Assembly: GCF_030406325.1 (NCBI RefSeq)
Contig: NZ_JAUEQY010000004.1
Span: 186,001 to 250,000 of the forward strand
Direction of reading: 5' to 3'
DNA length: 64,000 bases
Source of the DNA: Actinomadura sp. DC4
Lineage (GTDB): Bacteria; Actinomycetota; Actinomycetes; Streptosporangiales; Streptosporangiaceae
Below, in pieces: positions 9,953-19,153 of this stretch. The notes under the pieces were generated by a model that saw only the letters and a program-made list of their open reading frames with translations, was not told the origin of the DNA and did not search any database. Positions within the stretch are counted from its first letter, which is position 1; every line of letters begins with the position of its first letter. The translations under genes were made by a program, and so were the position numbers.

Positions 9953-11416
9953 TCAGGTGCCTGGGAACGTGCTGCTCGGGAAGCCGTCCGGGCCGGTGCC
10001 CGTCGGCAGGACCACGTGGTCGCCGGCGGTCAGGCCCGAGGTGACGGCGACGTACCGGTCACCGCGTACGCCTATGTGCACCGTCCGGGCGGTCGTTCGG
10101 CTTCCGCTGCGGACCAGGACCGTCGCCAGGTCGCCGGAGGGTTTCGGGTGGACGGCGGCGGCCGGGACGTACAGCGTGTCCTCGGCCTGGGCGGTCGCCA
10201 CCTCTACGGTCGCGCTCATGCCCGTGCGCAGGCCCGGCGGTGGTACGTCGTCCAGGGCGACCATCACGCCGAACAGGGCGCGGCTGCCGCTGGTCGTCGC
10301 GGCCGGGTCGACGCGGGCGACCGTGCCACGGTAGGTGTGGCCCGGCAGCATGCCCAGGCCGATCGTGGCGGCCTGGCCGAGTTTGAGCCGGTTCACCTCG
10401 CCGAGCGGGAACATCGCCTGGACCTGCAGGTCGTTCAGGTCGCCGAGGGTGACGAACGGGGTACGGCTCTGGCCCGCGACCTGGCCGCCGACCGTACCGT
10501 CCACGGCCAGGATCGTGCCGTCGATCGGCGCGGTCAGCTTCGTCGCGGCCAGGGTGCGCACGGCCTCGCGCTCCTTGACCTCGGCCGCGGTGACGCTCGC
10601 GGCGGCCAGTTCCACCGAGTTGGCCTTGCAGGCGTTGCCGCCGCCACCCCGGGAACCGCCGCCACCCCGGGAACCGTTACCACCGCCGAGGGCACCACCG
10701 CCACCGCCGCCCTGGCCGGGACGTCCCGAGGGACGGCCGGTCGGGGATCGCGTCGGCCGCGGGCTCGTACGCGTCGGCGTCGGGGTGGGCTTCGGCGTCG
10801 TCCGGGTGGGCGTCGGGGTGGGCCTCTTGGTCGGCCGCGACGTCGGCTTTGACGTCGGCCGCGACGTCGTGGGGGGCTTCCGCGTGGGGGACGGCGTCGT
10901 CCGCGTGGGCCTCGGCGTCGGAGTCCGGCTCGGCGTCGGCCGGGCGGTCGGCGTCCGGCCGTGCACCGCGTTCTCGCTGTATCCGGCCGCCTCGGCGCCG
11001 GCACCCCCCGAACCGCCAGAGCCCCCGCCACCGCCGCCCGTGCAGATCCCCTGCTCCGCCTTGTCGTAGGTGTCGTCGGCCGCGGCGACGCCCGCCTTGG
11101 CGACCTCGACCTGCGCCTTGGCGTCCGAGTCGTCGATGCGCGCGAGGACCGCGCCGGCGCTCACTTTGTCGCCCGGCGCCACCTCGATCTTCGTCACCGT
11201 GCCGGACGTGCCGAAGACCAGGTCGCGTGTGTCGGCGCTCTGTACGTTCCCGGCCGCGCCGGCGGTGGCGGTGACGTCTCCGCGCAGTACGGTCGCCTGC
11301 GACACTCCGCGCGCGGGCGAGTCGCCCACGGCGACCAGCCCGCTGGCGAGCACGACGACCGCGCCCGCGGCGAGCCAGGGGGGTTTGCGAACATCGCGCA
11401 GAGTCGGCCACTTCAC
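9953..11416 (-). CDS. Efflux periplasmic-adaptor-like (HlyD/MacA) protein with Pro/Thr/Arg insert
   Basis: 487 residues. N-terminal membrane anchor (~14-32), then split lipoyl and beta-barrel domains of the MacA/HlyD type (VTKIEVAPGDKVSAGAVLAR; LTAPIDGTILAVDGTVGG; C-terminal LYVPAAAV). At the tip of the helical hairpin the chain breaks into a ~135-residue low-complexity insert: Gly-rich, then a Pro/Thr/Arg/Ser tract (~154-230), then Gly-rich. The insert is bounded by the only two cysteines (Cys125, Cys262), possibly a disulfide closing the loop. GTG at 11416 has only AGGAT some 8 bases upstream, so the message may be leaderless. Divergent from a second adaptor; substrate unknown. Confidence 0.88.
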   Translation of the reverse strand: MKWPTLRDVRKPPWLAAGAVVVLASGLVAVGDSPARGVSQATVLRGDVTATAGAAGNVQSADTRDLVFGTSGTVTKIEVAPGDKVSAGAVLARIDDSDAKAQVEVAKAGVAAADDTYDKAEQGICTGGGGGGSGGSGGAGAEAAGYSENAVHGRTPTARPTPSRTPTPRPTRTTPSPTRKPPTTSRPTSKPTSRPTKRPTPTPTRTTPKPTPTPTRTSPRPTRSPTGRPSGRPGQGGGGGGALGGGNGSRGGGGSRGGGGNACKANSVELAAASVTAAEVKEREAVRTLAATKLTAPIDGTILAVDGTVGGQVAGQSRTPFVTLGDLNDLQVQAMFPLGEVNRLKLGQAATIGLGMLPGHTYRGTVARVDPAATTSGSRALFGVMVALDDVPPPGLRTGMSATVEVATAQAEDTLYVPAAAVHPKPSGDLATVLVRSGSRTTARTVHIGVRGDRYVAVTSGLTAGDHVVLPTGTGPDGFPSSTFPGT

Positions 11417-11461
11417 GGGCAAGGATCCTGGTGTGCGAAAGTGACGGCGACCCGAGTCCAG

Positions 11462-11477
11462 CCTGAGAGTTTCCTGA
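11462..11477 (-). promoter_or_regulatory. Direct repeat TCAGG-N6-TCAGG (reverse strand) upstream of first adaptor
   Basis: Perfect pair with 11-bp period read on the reverse strand, 45 bases before the GTG at 11416. CAGGAT, 31 bases downstream and 8 bases before the start, is a possible -10. It lies back to back with the forward-strand repeat at 11535. Confidence 0.65.
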
Positions 11478-11534
11478 AGGACGGCTGCCCGGCCGGCCGG
11501 GGGGCGTACGGCGGCCAAAGCACGCAGGAACCTT

Positions 11535-11550
11535 TCAGGGTTGCATCAGG
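11535..11550 (+). promoter_or_regulatory. Direct repeat TCAGG-N6-TCAGG upstream of second adaptor
   Basis: Perfect pair with 11-bp period, 33 bases before the GTG at 11584, preceded by AACCTT as at the htrA promoter. No Shine-Dalgarno lies between repeat and start, so a leaderless transcript is plausible. Confidence 0.65.
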
Positions 11551-11583
11551 TTCACCCCAGCCGCGTCCACAACGCTGTAGCGG

Positions 11584-12786
11584 GTGAAAGCCCTACTCCG
11601 TCGCCGGCGGCTGTTGATCAACGGCGGCCTGGCCCTCCTTCTCATCGTCGGTGTCGGCGTCGCGTACCTGTCATTGCACGACGACGCCGGTGCGTCCTCT
11701 CCCGGTCGCATCGGACGAGTGACCCGCGGCACCGTCGTGTCGTCGGTATCGGCGTCCGGTTCGGTCGCCAGCGCGAACTCCCGTGACCTCGCCTTCGGCA
11801 CCAGCGGCACCGTGGACTCGATCAAGGTCCATGTCGGCGACAAGGTGAAGAAGGGCAAGGTCCTCGCCACGCTCGACGACGCGAGCGCGCAGGACGGCCT
11901 GAAGTCCGCCGAGGCCTCCCTCGCCGCGGCCGAGGCGGGTGACACCTCGACCCCCTCCGGCTACTCCAGCTACATCCAGGCCAAGACCTCCTACGACAGC
12001 GCGAAACGCTCGCTCGACGGCACCGTGCTCAAGGCGCCCTTCAGCGGCACGATCGTCGCGGTCAACGGCACGGTCGGCGGCTCCTCCGGCGGATCGAGCA
12101 GCAGCTCCGGCTCGTCCGGCAGCAGCGGCTCCAGCGGGGGTACGGGTGCGAGCGGAGGCTCGTCCTCCTCGTCTTCCTCCAGCAGCAGCAGCTCCTCGTC
12201 CAGCAGCTCCGGCAGCGGGTTCATCACGATGGCCGACACCGGGAAGCTCCAGATCGAGGGAGAGTTCACCGAGACCGACGTCGCGAAGGTCAAGAAGGGC
12301 CAGGCGGCCTCGGTCACCTTCGACGCGATGCAGGGCACCCGGGCGACGGGCAAGGTCACCGCGATCGACCAGACCTCGACGACCACCAACAACGTCGTGC
12401 AGTACGGCGTGACGGTGACGCTGACCGACCCGCCCGCGGGCCTGCGCATCGGCGCCACCGCCACCGTCCAGGTGACCACGGCGAGCGCGCAGAACGTCCT
12501 GTACGTGCCGACCGCCGCCGTACGCACGGCCGGCGGGCAGAGCACGGTGACCGTCCTGTCGAACGGCAAGCAGACCCCCAAGCAGGTGCAGATCGGCGTC
12601 CAGGGCGACCAGGGCACCGAGATCAAGTCCGGACTCAACGAGGGTGACCAGGTCGTGGTCGCCAGCACCGGGACCACGGGCGGCACCGGATTCCCCACCG
12701 GCCGGTTCCCCGGCGGCGGCATCGGCGGCGGGGGAATCGGCGGAGGCGGCGGCGGAGCCCGCGGCGGCGCGGGAGGCCGTGGATGA
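11584..12786 (+). CDS. Efflux adaptor (MacA-like) with poly-Ser/Gly insert
   Basis: 400 residues. Membrane anchor ~11-30; lipoyl halves GTVDSIKVHVGDKVKKGKVL and LKAPFSGTIVAVNGTVGG; a very short helical hairpin (~103-145); barrel and membrane-proximal domain to ~355; Gly-rich C-terminus. Residues ~165-212 are a Ser/Gly spacer with 17 consecutive serines, where Gram-negative MacA continues straight into the barrel. It would couple the MacB-like pump to substrate capture outside the membrane, without any TolC. GTG at 11584. Its stop overlaps the ATPase start (ATGA), so these genes form an operon. Confidence 0.9.
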   Translation: MKALLRRRRLLINGGLALLLIVGVGVAYLSLHDDAGASSPGRIGRVTRGTVVSSVSASGSVASANSRDLAFGTSGTVDSIKVHVGDKVKKGKVLATLDDASAQDGLKSAEASLAAAEAGDTSTPSGYSSYIQAKTSYDSAKRSLDGTVLKAPFSGTIVAVNGTVGGSSGGSSSSSGSSGSSGSSGGTGASGGSSSSSSSSSSSSSSSSSGSGFITMADTGKLQIEGEFTETDVAKVKKGQAASVTFDAMQGTRATGKVTAIDQTSTTTNNVVQYGVTVTLTDPPAGLRIGATATVQVTTASAQNVLYVPTAAVRTAGGQSTVTVLSNGKQTPKQVQIGVQGDQGTEIKSGLNEGDQVVVASTGTTGGTGFPTGRFPGGGIGGGGIGGGGGGARGGAGGRG

Positions 12787-13505
12787 CGGTCCTCGACGTT
12801 CGTGACGTGACCAAGGTGTACGGCGAGGGCGGTACCGCGGTGCAGGCGCTGCGCGGCGTGTCCATGGCCGTCGAACAGGGCGACTACGTCGCGATCATGG
12901 GGGCGTCCGGCTCCGGCAAGTCCACGCTGATGAACATCCTCGGCTGCCTCGACGTGCCCACCTCCGGCCGCTACCTGCTCGACGGCACCGACGTGGGCAC
13001 GCTGGACGACCGCCGGCTGGCGATCGTGCGCAACCGGAAGATCGGTTTCGTGTTCCAGTCGTTCAACCTGATCCCGCGGATGACCGCGCTGGCCAACGTC
13101 GAGCTGCCGCTCGCGTACGGCGGCGTGAAGACCGCCGAACGGCGACGGCGCGCGCTCGCCGCCCTCGACCGGGTCGGGCTCAGCGACCGCGTGGAGCACG
13201 AGCCGAACGAGCTGTCCGGCGGTCAGCAGCAGCGCGTCGCCGTCGCACGCGCTCTCGTCACCGCGCCCGCGCTGCTCCTCGCCGACGAACCCACCGGCAA
13301 CCTGGACACCCGGTCGACCGCCGACGTGCTGGACGTCCTCGACGGGCTCAGCGCGGCCGGCCGGACGATCGTGCTCATCACTCACGAGGACGACGTGGCA
13401 CGGCACGCCAAACGCGTGGTCCGCCTGGTCGACGGCGACATCGTCGAGGACCGGCGTACGGCACACGTGAACGAGCCGCCGCCTGGGCTGGTGGGGCTGC
13501 GATGA
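12783..13505 (+). CDS. ABC transporter ATP-binding protein (MacB/LolD type)
   Basis: 240 residues with all ABC motifs: Walker A GASGSGKST, Q-loop FVFQSFNLIPRMTALANVEL, signature LSGGQQQRVAVARAL, Walker B LLLADEPTGNLD and switch His in ITHEDD. The Q-loop and signature are those of the MacB/LolD/FtsE family of mechanotransmission exporters. Start overlaps the adaptor stop by 4 bases; its own stop overlaps the first ATG of the 88-bp repeat. It powers the permease encoded 173 bp downstream. Confidence 0.95.
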   Translation: MTVLDVRDVTKVYGEGGTAVQALRGVSMAVEQGDYVAIMGASGSGKSTLMNILGCLDVPTSGRYLLDGTDVGTLDDRRLAIVRNRKIGFVFQSFNLIPRMTALANVELPLAYGGVKTAERRRRALAALDRVGLSDRVEHEPNELSGGQQQRVAVARALVTAPALLLADEPTGNLDTRSTADVLDVLDGLSAAGRTIVLITHEDDVARHAKRVVRLVDGDIVEDRRTAHVNEPPPGLVGLR

Positions 13506-13677
13506 CCGGGAACGAATCCGACGTAGCGAGCGGAGTGGCGGGTGAGGTACGAGCCCTCCGCGCAGCGAGTGAGGAGCGGTGAGCGACCGATGACCGGGAA
13601 CGAATCCGACGTAGCGAGCGGAGTGGCGGGTGAGGTACGAGCCCTCCGCGCAGCGAGTGAGGAGCGGTGAGCGACCG
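13502..13677 (+). repeat. Exact 88-bp tandem duplication carrying two minigenes
   Basis: Two identical 88-bp units, 13502-13589 and 13590-13677, fill the gap between ATPase and permease genes. Each begins with ATGACCGGG and encodes the same 26-residue peptide (MTGNESDVASGVAGEVRALR, then AASEER) ending in TGA, followed by GCGACCG and the next ATG. The first ATG overlaps the ATPase stop (ATGA); the third ATG is the permease start. GAGGAG in each unit lies 13 bases before the following ATG. This looks like a chain of coupled reinitiation sites or a recent slip duplication. Confidence 0.9.
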
Positions 13678-14949
13678 ATGACACGCGAAGTGCTCAGGTT
13701 CGCGCTGCGTGGCCTTGCGGCGAACAAGCTGCGCAGCGGGCTCACGACGCTCGGCATCCTGATCGGCGTCGGCGCGGTGATCCTGCTGGTGGCGGTCGGC
13801 AACGGCTCGTCCAAGCAGGTGCAGAAGAACATCGAGCGGCTCGGCACCAACACGCTGACCGTGTCGCCGTCCACGTCGGGCGGCGGCGGGCGCGGCGGCG
13901 GTGGTTTCGCGCGGTTGTTGGGTGGCGGAGGCGGTGCGGCCCAGCAGAGCGGGCCGCGTACGCAGGCGCGCGACCTCACCGTCGACGACGCGCGCGCGAT
14001 GTCCGACGCCTCGGCGGCGCCCTCGGTCAAGAGCGTCTCCCCGGTGGTGAACGCCTCGTCCGCGAACGCGACGTACGCCGGGACCAGCCACGCGATCCAG
14101 CAGTTCGTCGGCACGTACCCGGCCTACTTCGAGGCCTCCAACGATCCGGTCGAGCGCGGCACCTACTTCACCGCCGACGACGTGCTGAACGACCGGAAGG
14201 TCGTCGTGATCGGCCAGACCGTCGACCAGGACCTGTTCGGCACGGTGGACGCGATCGGCAAGCAGATCGCCGTCAGCGGCGTGAACTTCACCGTCGTCGG
14301 CGTGCTCAAGACGAAGGGGTCCTCGGGATTCCAGGACGCCGACGACGTCGCGATCGCGCCGCTGCCGGCCGTACAGGAGAGCCTGACCGGGTACGGGGCG
14401 CTCAACCAGATCGTGGTCCAGGCCAAGACGCCCAAGACCGTCGACGCCGCGCAGTCGGAGATCACCGACATTCTCGACCAGCGGCACGGCATCACCGGTA
14501 CGAACACCGCGGACTTCCAGATCCTCAACCAGGCGACGCTGCAGTCGGCGATCAGCAGTAGCAGCAAGACGTTCACCGTCCTGCTCGGCGCGGTCGCCGC
14601 GATCAGCCTGCTGGTCGGTGGAATCGGGATCACCAACATCATGCTGGTGACCGTCACCGAGCGGACCCGCGAGATCGGCATCCGCAAGGCCATCGGCGCG
14701 CCGCGAGGCGCCATCCTCGGCCAGTTCCTGGTCGAGGCCACCGTGCTGAGCCTTCTGGGCGGGCTGCTCGGGGTGGCCGCGGGCGTCATCGGCAGTGAGT
14801 TCAAGGTCGTGGGCGTCCAGCCGGTCATCGTCCCCAGCTCGATCGCGCTGGCCCTCGGGGTCTCCGTCGCGATCGGCCTTTTCTTCGGCAGCTATCCGGC
14901 CAACCGCGCGGCCAAGCTCCGGCCCATCGAAGCCCTCCGCCACGAATAG
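13678..14949 (+). CDS. MacB-like ABC transporter permease
   Basis: 423 residues. N-terminal membrane helix (~27-47), a large extracytoplasmic MacB_PCD domain with a Gly/Arg-rich loop (GGGGRGGGGFARLLGGGGGA, ~64-83), then three C-terminal helices of an FtsX-like domain (LLGAVAAISLLVGGIGITNI; RTREIGIRKAIGAPRGAIL). Works with the ATPase and adaptor as a mechanotransmission pump, probably exporting an antibiotic, peptide or lipid. The ATG at 13678 is used as it follows the second repeat unit and is reached by GAGGAG; an upstream in-frame ATG at 13630 would translate repeat sequence. Confidence 0.93.
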   Translation: MTREVLRFALRGLAANKLRSGLTTLGILIGVGAVILLVAVGNGSSKQVQKNIERLGTNTLTVSPSTSGGGGRGGGGFARLLGGGGGAAQQSGPRTQARDLTVDDARAMSDASAAPSVKSVSPVVNASSANATYAGTSHAIQQFVGTYPAYFEASNDPVERGTYFTADDVLNDRKVVVIGQTVDQDLFGTVDAIGKQIAVSGVNFTVVGVLKTKGSSGFQDADDVAIAPLPAVQESLTGYGALNQIVVQAKTPKTVDAAQSEITDILDQRHGITGTNTADFQILNQATLQSAISSSSKTFTVLLGAVAAISLLVGGIGITNIMLVTVTERTREIGIRKAIGAPRGAILGQFLVEATVLSLLGGLLGVAAGVIGSEFKVVGVQPVIVPSSIALALGVSVAIGLFFGSYPANRAAKLRPIEALRHE

Positions 14950-14957
14950 GAGCAACC

Positions 14958-15572
14958 GTGACTGGAACCCGGCGCAAGACCACTGATGCGCCACGGGAGG
15001 ATCTCAACACCTCCGACGTGCCAGAGGAGGACCTGCTGAACACCTCCCCGTTCGCGGGCGACCTGTCCGAGGAGCTCGCGGCCGAACCCCGGCCACGCCG
15101 CCGGCCGCCGTCCATCACCGTCATCCTCGGCACCGCGGTACTCCTCATCGCCGGTTTCGTCGGCGGTGTGCAGGCGGACAAGCACTGGGGTGCGAAGAAG
15201 TCGTCCGACCCCGCCGCCCTGCTCGGCCAGCTCGCCGCACGGCGAGGCGGCACGGGCGGGGCCGGCGGCCAGGGCGGAGGTTTCGGCGGCGGCCAGGCAG
15301 GACGGTTCCCGGGCGGCGCGGGTACGGGCTCGACCGGCCAGGGAGGCGCCGCCGGCGGCGGCACCACGGGCACCGTCAAGCTCGTCGACGGCGACACGAT
15401 CTACGTGCAGACCCCGAACGGGATCGTCCGGGTGAAGACCGGCAAGTCCACCAAGGTGACGGTCTCGAAGAAGTCGACCGTCAAGTCCCTCAAGGCCGGT
15501 GCGCCGGTGGTCGTCCAGGGCACGCCAGGACAGGACGGGACCGTGACGGCCACGAGCGTCCAGGGCGGCTGA
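14958..15572 (+). CDS. Membrane-anchored Gly-rich protein with DUF5666-like domain
   Basis: 204 residues. Acidic cytoplasmic N-terminus (~1-50), one membrane helix (PSITVILGTAVLLIAGFVGG, ~52-71), a Gly/Gln-rich linker (~90-135) and a C-terminal ~65-residue beta domain (TGTVKLVDGDTIYVQTPNGI... TSVQGG) resembling DUF5666/OB-type domains. GTG at 14958 with AGGAG; eight bases after the permease, so last gene of the efflux operon. Function unknown; position suggests an accessory of the pump. Confidence 0.8.
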   Translation: MTGTRRKTTDAPREDLNTSDVPEEDLLNTSPFAGDLSEELAAEPRPRRRPPSITVILGTAVLLIAGFVGGVQADKHWGAKKSSDPAALLGQLAARRGGTGGAGGQGGGFGGGQAGRFPGGAGTGSTGQGGAAGGGTTGTVKLVDGDTIYVQTPNGIVRVKTGKSTKVTVSKKSTVKSLKAGAPVVVQGTPGQDGTVTATSVQGG

Positions 15573-15580
15573 GCGCACGT

Positions 15581-15615
15581 ACGGCCGAGCCGGGTGTGGG
15601 CACCGGCCCGGCCGT
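15581..15615 (+). terminator. Hairpin terminator of the efflux operon
   Basis: 13-bp stem with one mismatch (15581-15593 with 15603-15615) and 9-base loop, starting 9 bases after the stop codon. A second GC hairpin (CGCGCGG/CCCGCGCG) follows near 15646-15668. Confidence 0.7.
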
Positions 15616-15758
15616 GAGCGGGGGCCGCGCGGGGGAGGGAGAGTCCCGCGCGGCCCCGGGGCCCGCGCGAGGAGAGGACCCGCGTGGGCACGCCGGCCAC
15701 CGCTACCGTTCGCCGGCCTCCACGCGGGAGGTCAGGACGGCCGCGGCGGCCGAGGGGG

Positions 15759-16310
15759 TCAGCTCGGGGACGGGCGCGGCGTCATCGAGGGCAGGAGCGG
15801 CTTGCAGGTCTTGAGCGCCGCGGCCACCTTCGGGTCCGAGGTGTCGAAGCGGCCGAAGAGCCCGTTGCCCGGACTGCGGCGGGCGCCCGGAGAGCGCTGC
15901 GCGCCGGGGGTGCGCCGCGCGCCGGGAGTGGGCGTCGGGAGCTTCACGCCGTGGTCGGACAGGCAGCTGCGGTACGCCTGCAGCTCCTGCATCCCGCGGC
16001 CGCCGCCGAAGCCGCCGCTGGGCGCCAGCGACTGGCACGCCTGACGCGCCGCCTGGTTCGCGCCGCCGGCACCACCGCCGCCGAAGAAGCCTCCGCCTCC
16101 GGCACCGCCGGACGGGCGCCCGCTGGGCCGCGCGGTCGGGATGTTCACACCGTGCTGCCGCAGACAGTCGGCGTACGCGGCGAAGCCACCCGACGCGCCC
16201 GCCGAAGCGGACGGCGAGGCCGAGGCCTTACCGCCGGAGGACCCGCATGCCGCGGAGAAGAGCAGGGCACCGGCCGACGCCAGCAGCACTCCGCCTTGGA
16301 TGAGTCGCAT
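15759..16310 (-). CDS. Putative lipoprotein with two short Cys-containing repeats
   Basis: 183 residues. Lipoprotein signal MRLIQGGVLLASAGALLFSA followed by lipobox Cys21. The mature part has two related blocks, FAAYADCLRQHGVNIPTARP and LQAYRSCLSDHGVKLPTPTP, separated by a Gly-rich stretch, each followed at a distance by another Cys (ACQSL, TCKPL). So two Cys pairs with an HGV(N/K)(I/L)P motif are present; this duplicated motif is found in small actinobacterial secreted proteins of unknown role. The ATG at 16310 fits the signal peptide. A degenerate TCAGG repeat just upstream ties it to the efflux regulon. Confidence 0.78.
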   Translation of the reverse strand: MRLIQGGVLLASAGALLFSAACGSSGGKASASPSASAGASGGFAAYADCLRQHGVNIPTARPSGRPSGGAGGGGFFGGGGAGGANQAARQACQSLAPSGGFGGGRGMQELQAYRSCLSDHGVKLPTPTPGARRTPGAQRSPGARRSPGNGLFGRFDTSDPKVAAALKTCKPLLPSMTPRPSPS

Positions 16311-16344
16311 GCAGCCGGATCGTGCCGGACCATCCTGGAACACG

Positions 16345-16360
16345 CCTGCGGTGAAGCTGA
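16345..16360 (-). promoter_or_regulatory. Degenerate direct repeat TCAGC-N6-GCAGG upstream of the lipoprotein
   Basis: Reverse strand, 11-bp period, preceded by AACCTT as at two sister sites. Ends 34 bases before the ATG; CACGAT lies 19 bases downstream as possible -10. Weaker match than the other four sites. Confidence 0.45.
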
Positions 16361-16386
16361 AAGGTTCCGCAATGCCGGGCGGCGTC

Positions 16387-16764
16387 CTAGAAGGTGATGT
16401 TGCCGTGGATGTCGCGGGCCTGCAGGACGTTGCCGCGTACGTTGCCGGTGACGGTGTTGGTGACGTGCTCGTCCGCGGAGATGGTCTCCTCCGCGGAGGC
16501 GATCCAGTGGCGGAGCTGGGCGGCGGCCTGCGGGTCGCGGCCGGAGTCGTCCACCAGCGCCTGGGCCAGGGCTCTGATCGAGTCGGCGTCGCCGGGACGC
16601 TCGCCCAGACGCTTCGCGGCCTCGACGGAGGTGCTGCGCCGGCCGAACAGGCGCCGGACCACCGAGGTCAACGACTCCCACAGCTGTTCGCCGGCCTTCT
16701 CGCTGGAGCTGTTGAAGATTTTCGTCAGGAGCGAGACCAACGCTGAGACCGAAATCAGATCCAC
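16387..16764 (-). CDS. Small Bell-like protein with C-terminal RHIM/BASS-type amyloid motif
   Basis: 125 residues from the GTG at 16764 (GGAG eight bases upstream). Residues 1-20 form an amphipathic hydrophobic helix (DLISVSALVSLLTKIF), followed by a helical region to ~95. The last 25 residues hold the motif GNVRGNVLQARDIHGN, matching bacterial amyloid signalling sequences (BASS, RHIM-like group) that sit at the C-terminus of Bell-domain effectors and at the N-terminus of NLR-type receptors. By family analogy it would be a membrane-acting cell-death effector triggered by amyloid templating. No matching receptor is in the window; assignment is from motif recognition only. Confidence 0.6.
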   Translation of the reverse strand: MDLISVSALVSLLTKIFNSSSEKAGEQLWESLTSVVRRLFGRRSTSVEAAKRLGERPGDADSIRALAQALVDDSGRDPQAAAQLRHWIASAEETISADEHVTNTVTGNVRGNVLQARDIHGNITF

Positions 16765-16937
16765 TATCCACACTCCGACCGTGATGAGCCTTCTGCATAG
16801 GTTAGTTCGCCCGCCCGGCCGTCGTGAGTGGAATCGCTCCGCGCAATTGCAGAGCGGCCGGGAACAGATCATGTCCCCCCGTCCGACTACGGTGGAAACC
16901 GCAAGGTCGCCGAACGGCCGATGACCCCGGAGAGCCG

Positions 16938-18908
<1,971 letters not shown>

Positions 18909-18974
18909 CCCGCACTTCGGACAGCCGAACTCGCCATGGCGGTCCCCCCGAAAATGCGGCTCATTGGAATTTCT

Positions 18975-18986
18975 GTCAACATTGAC
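18975..18986. promoter_or_regulatory. Short palindrome upstream of the NlpC/P60 gene
   Basis: GTCAA-CA-TTGAC, perfect 5-bp arms, in an AT-richer patch of the 245-bp gap after the DUF255 gene. Possible operator; short enough to be chance. I found no c-di-AMP riboswitch signature in the gap. Confidence 0.25.
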
Positions 18987-19153
18987 GACGACCGGTCTTG
19001 ATCTTTGAGTTACCGCAGTGTTACCTCAAGAGCGGGTGCCTGTACGCGAGACGCGGCCGGGCGGACACGAATGGCTTCTAGGGTGCACGGGTATCTGGAC
19101 GACCACTGCCCCGTGGGTCATAGTCGTACGCAGCGGGATCGAGGAGGGGTGCT

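Noticed and set aside
10700-10960. Repeat array in the reverse-strand adaptor gene
   Set aside because: Encodes the Pro/Thr/Arg linker; unit lengths vary and the reading frame is kept.
12085-12220. Short repeated units resembling a CRISPR or microsatellite
   Set aside because: They are Ser/Gly codon runs inside the adaptor gene.
11991-14994. Long reverse-strand frames containing repeated SLRGGLVPHP-type peptides
   Set aside because: The repeated peptide is only the antisense translation of the 88-bp tandem repeat.
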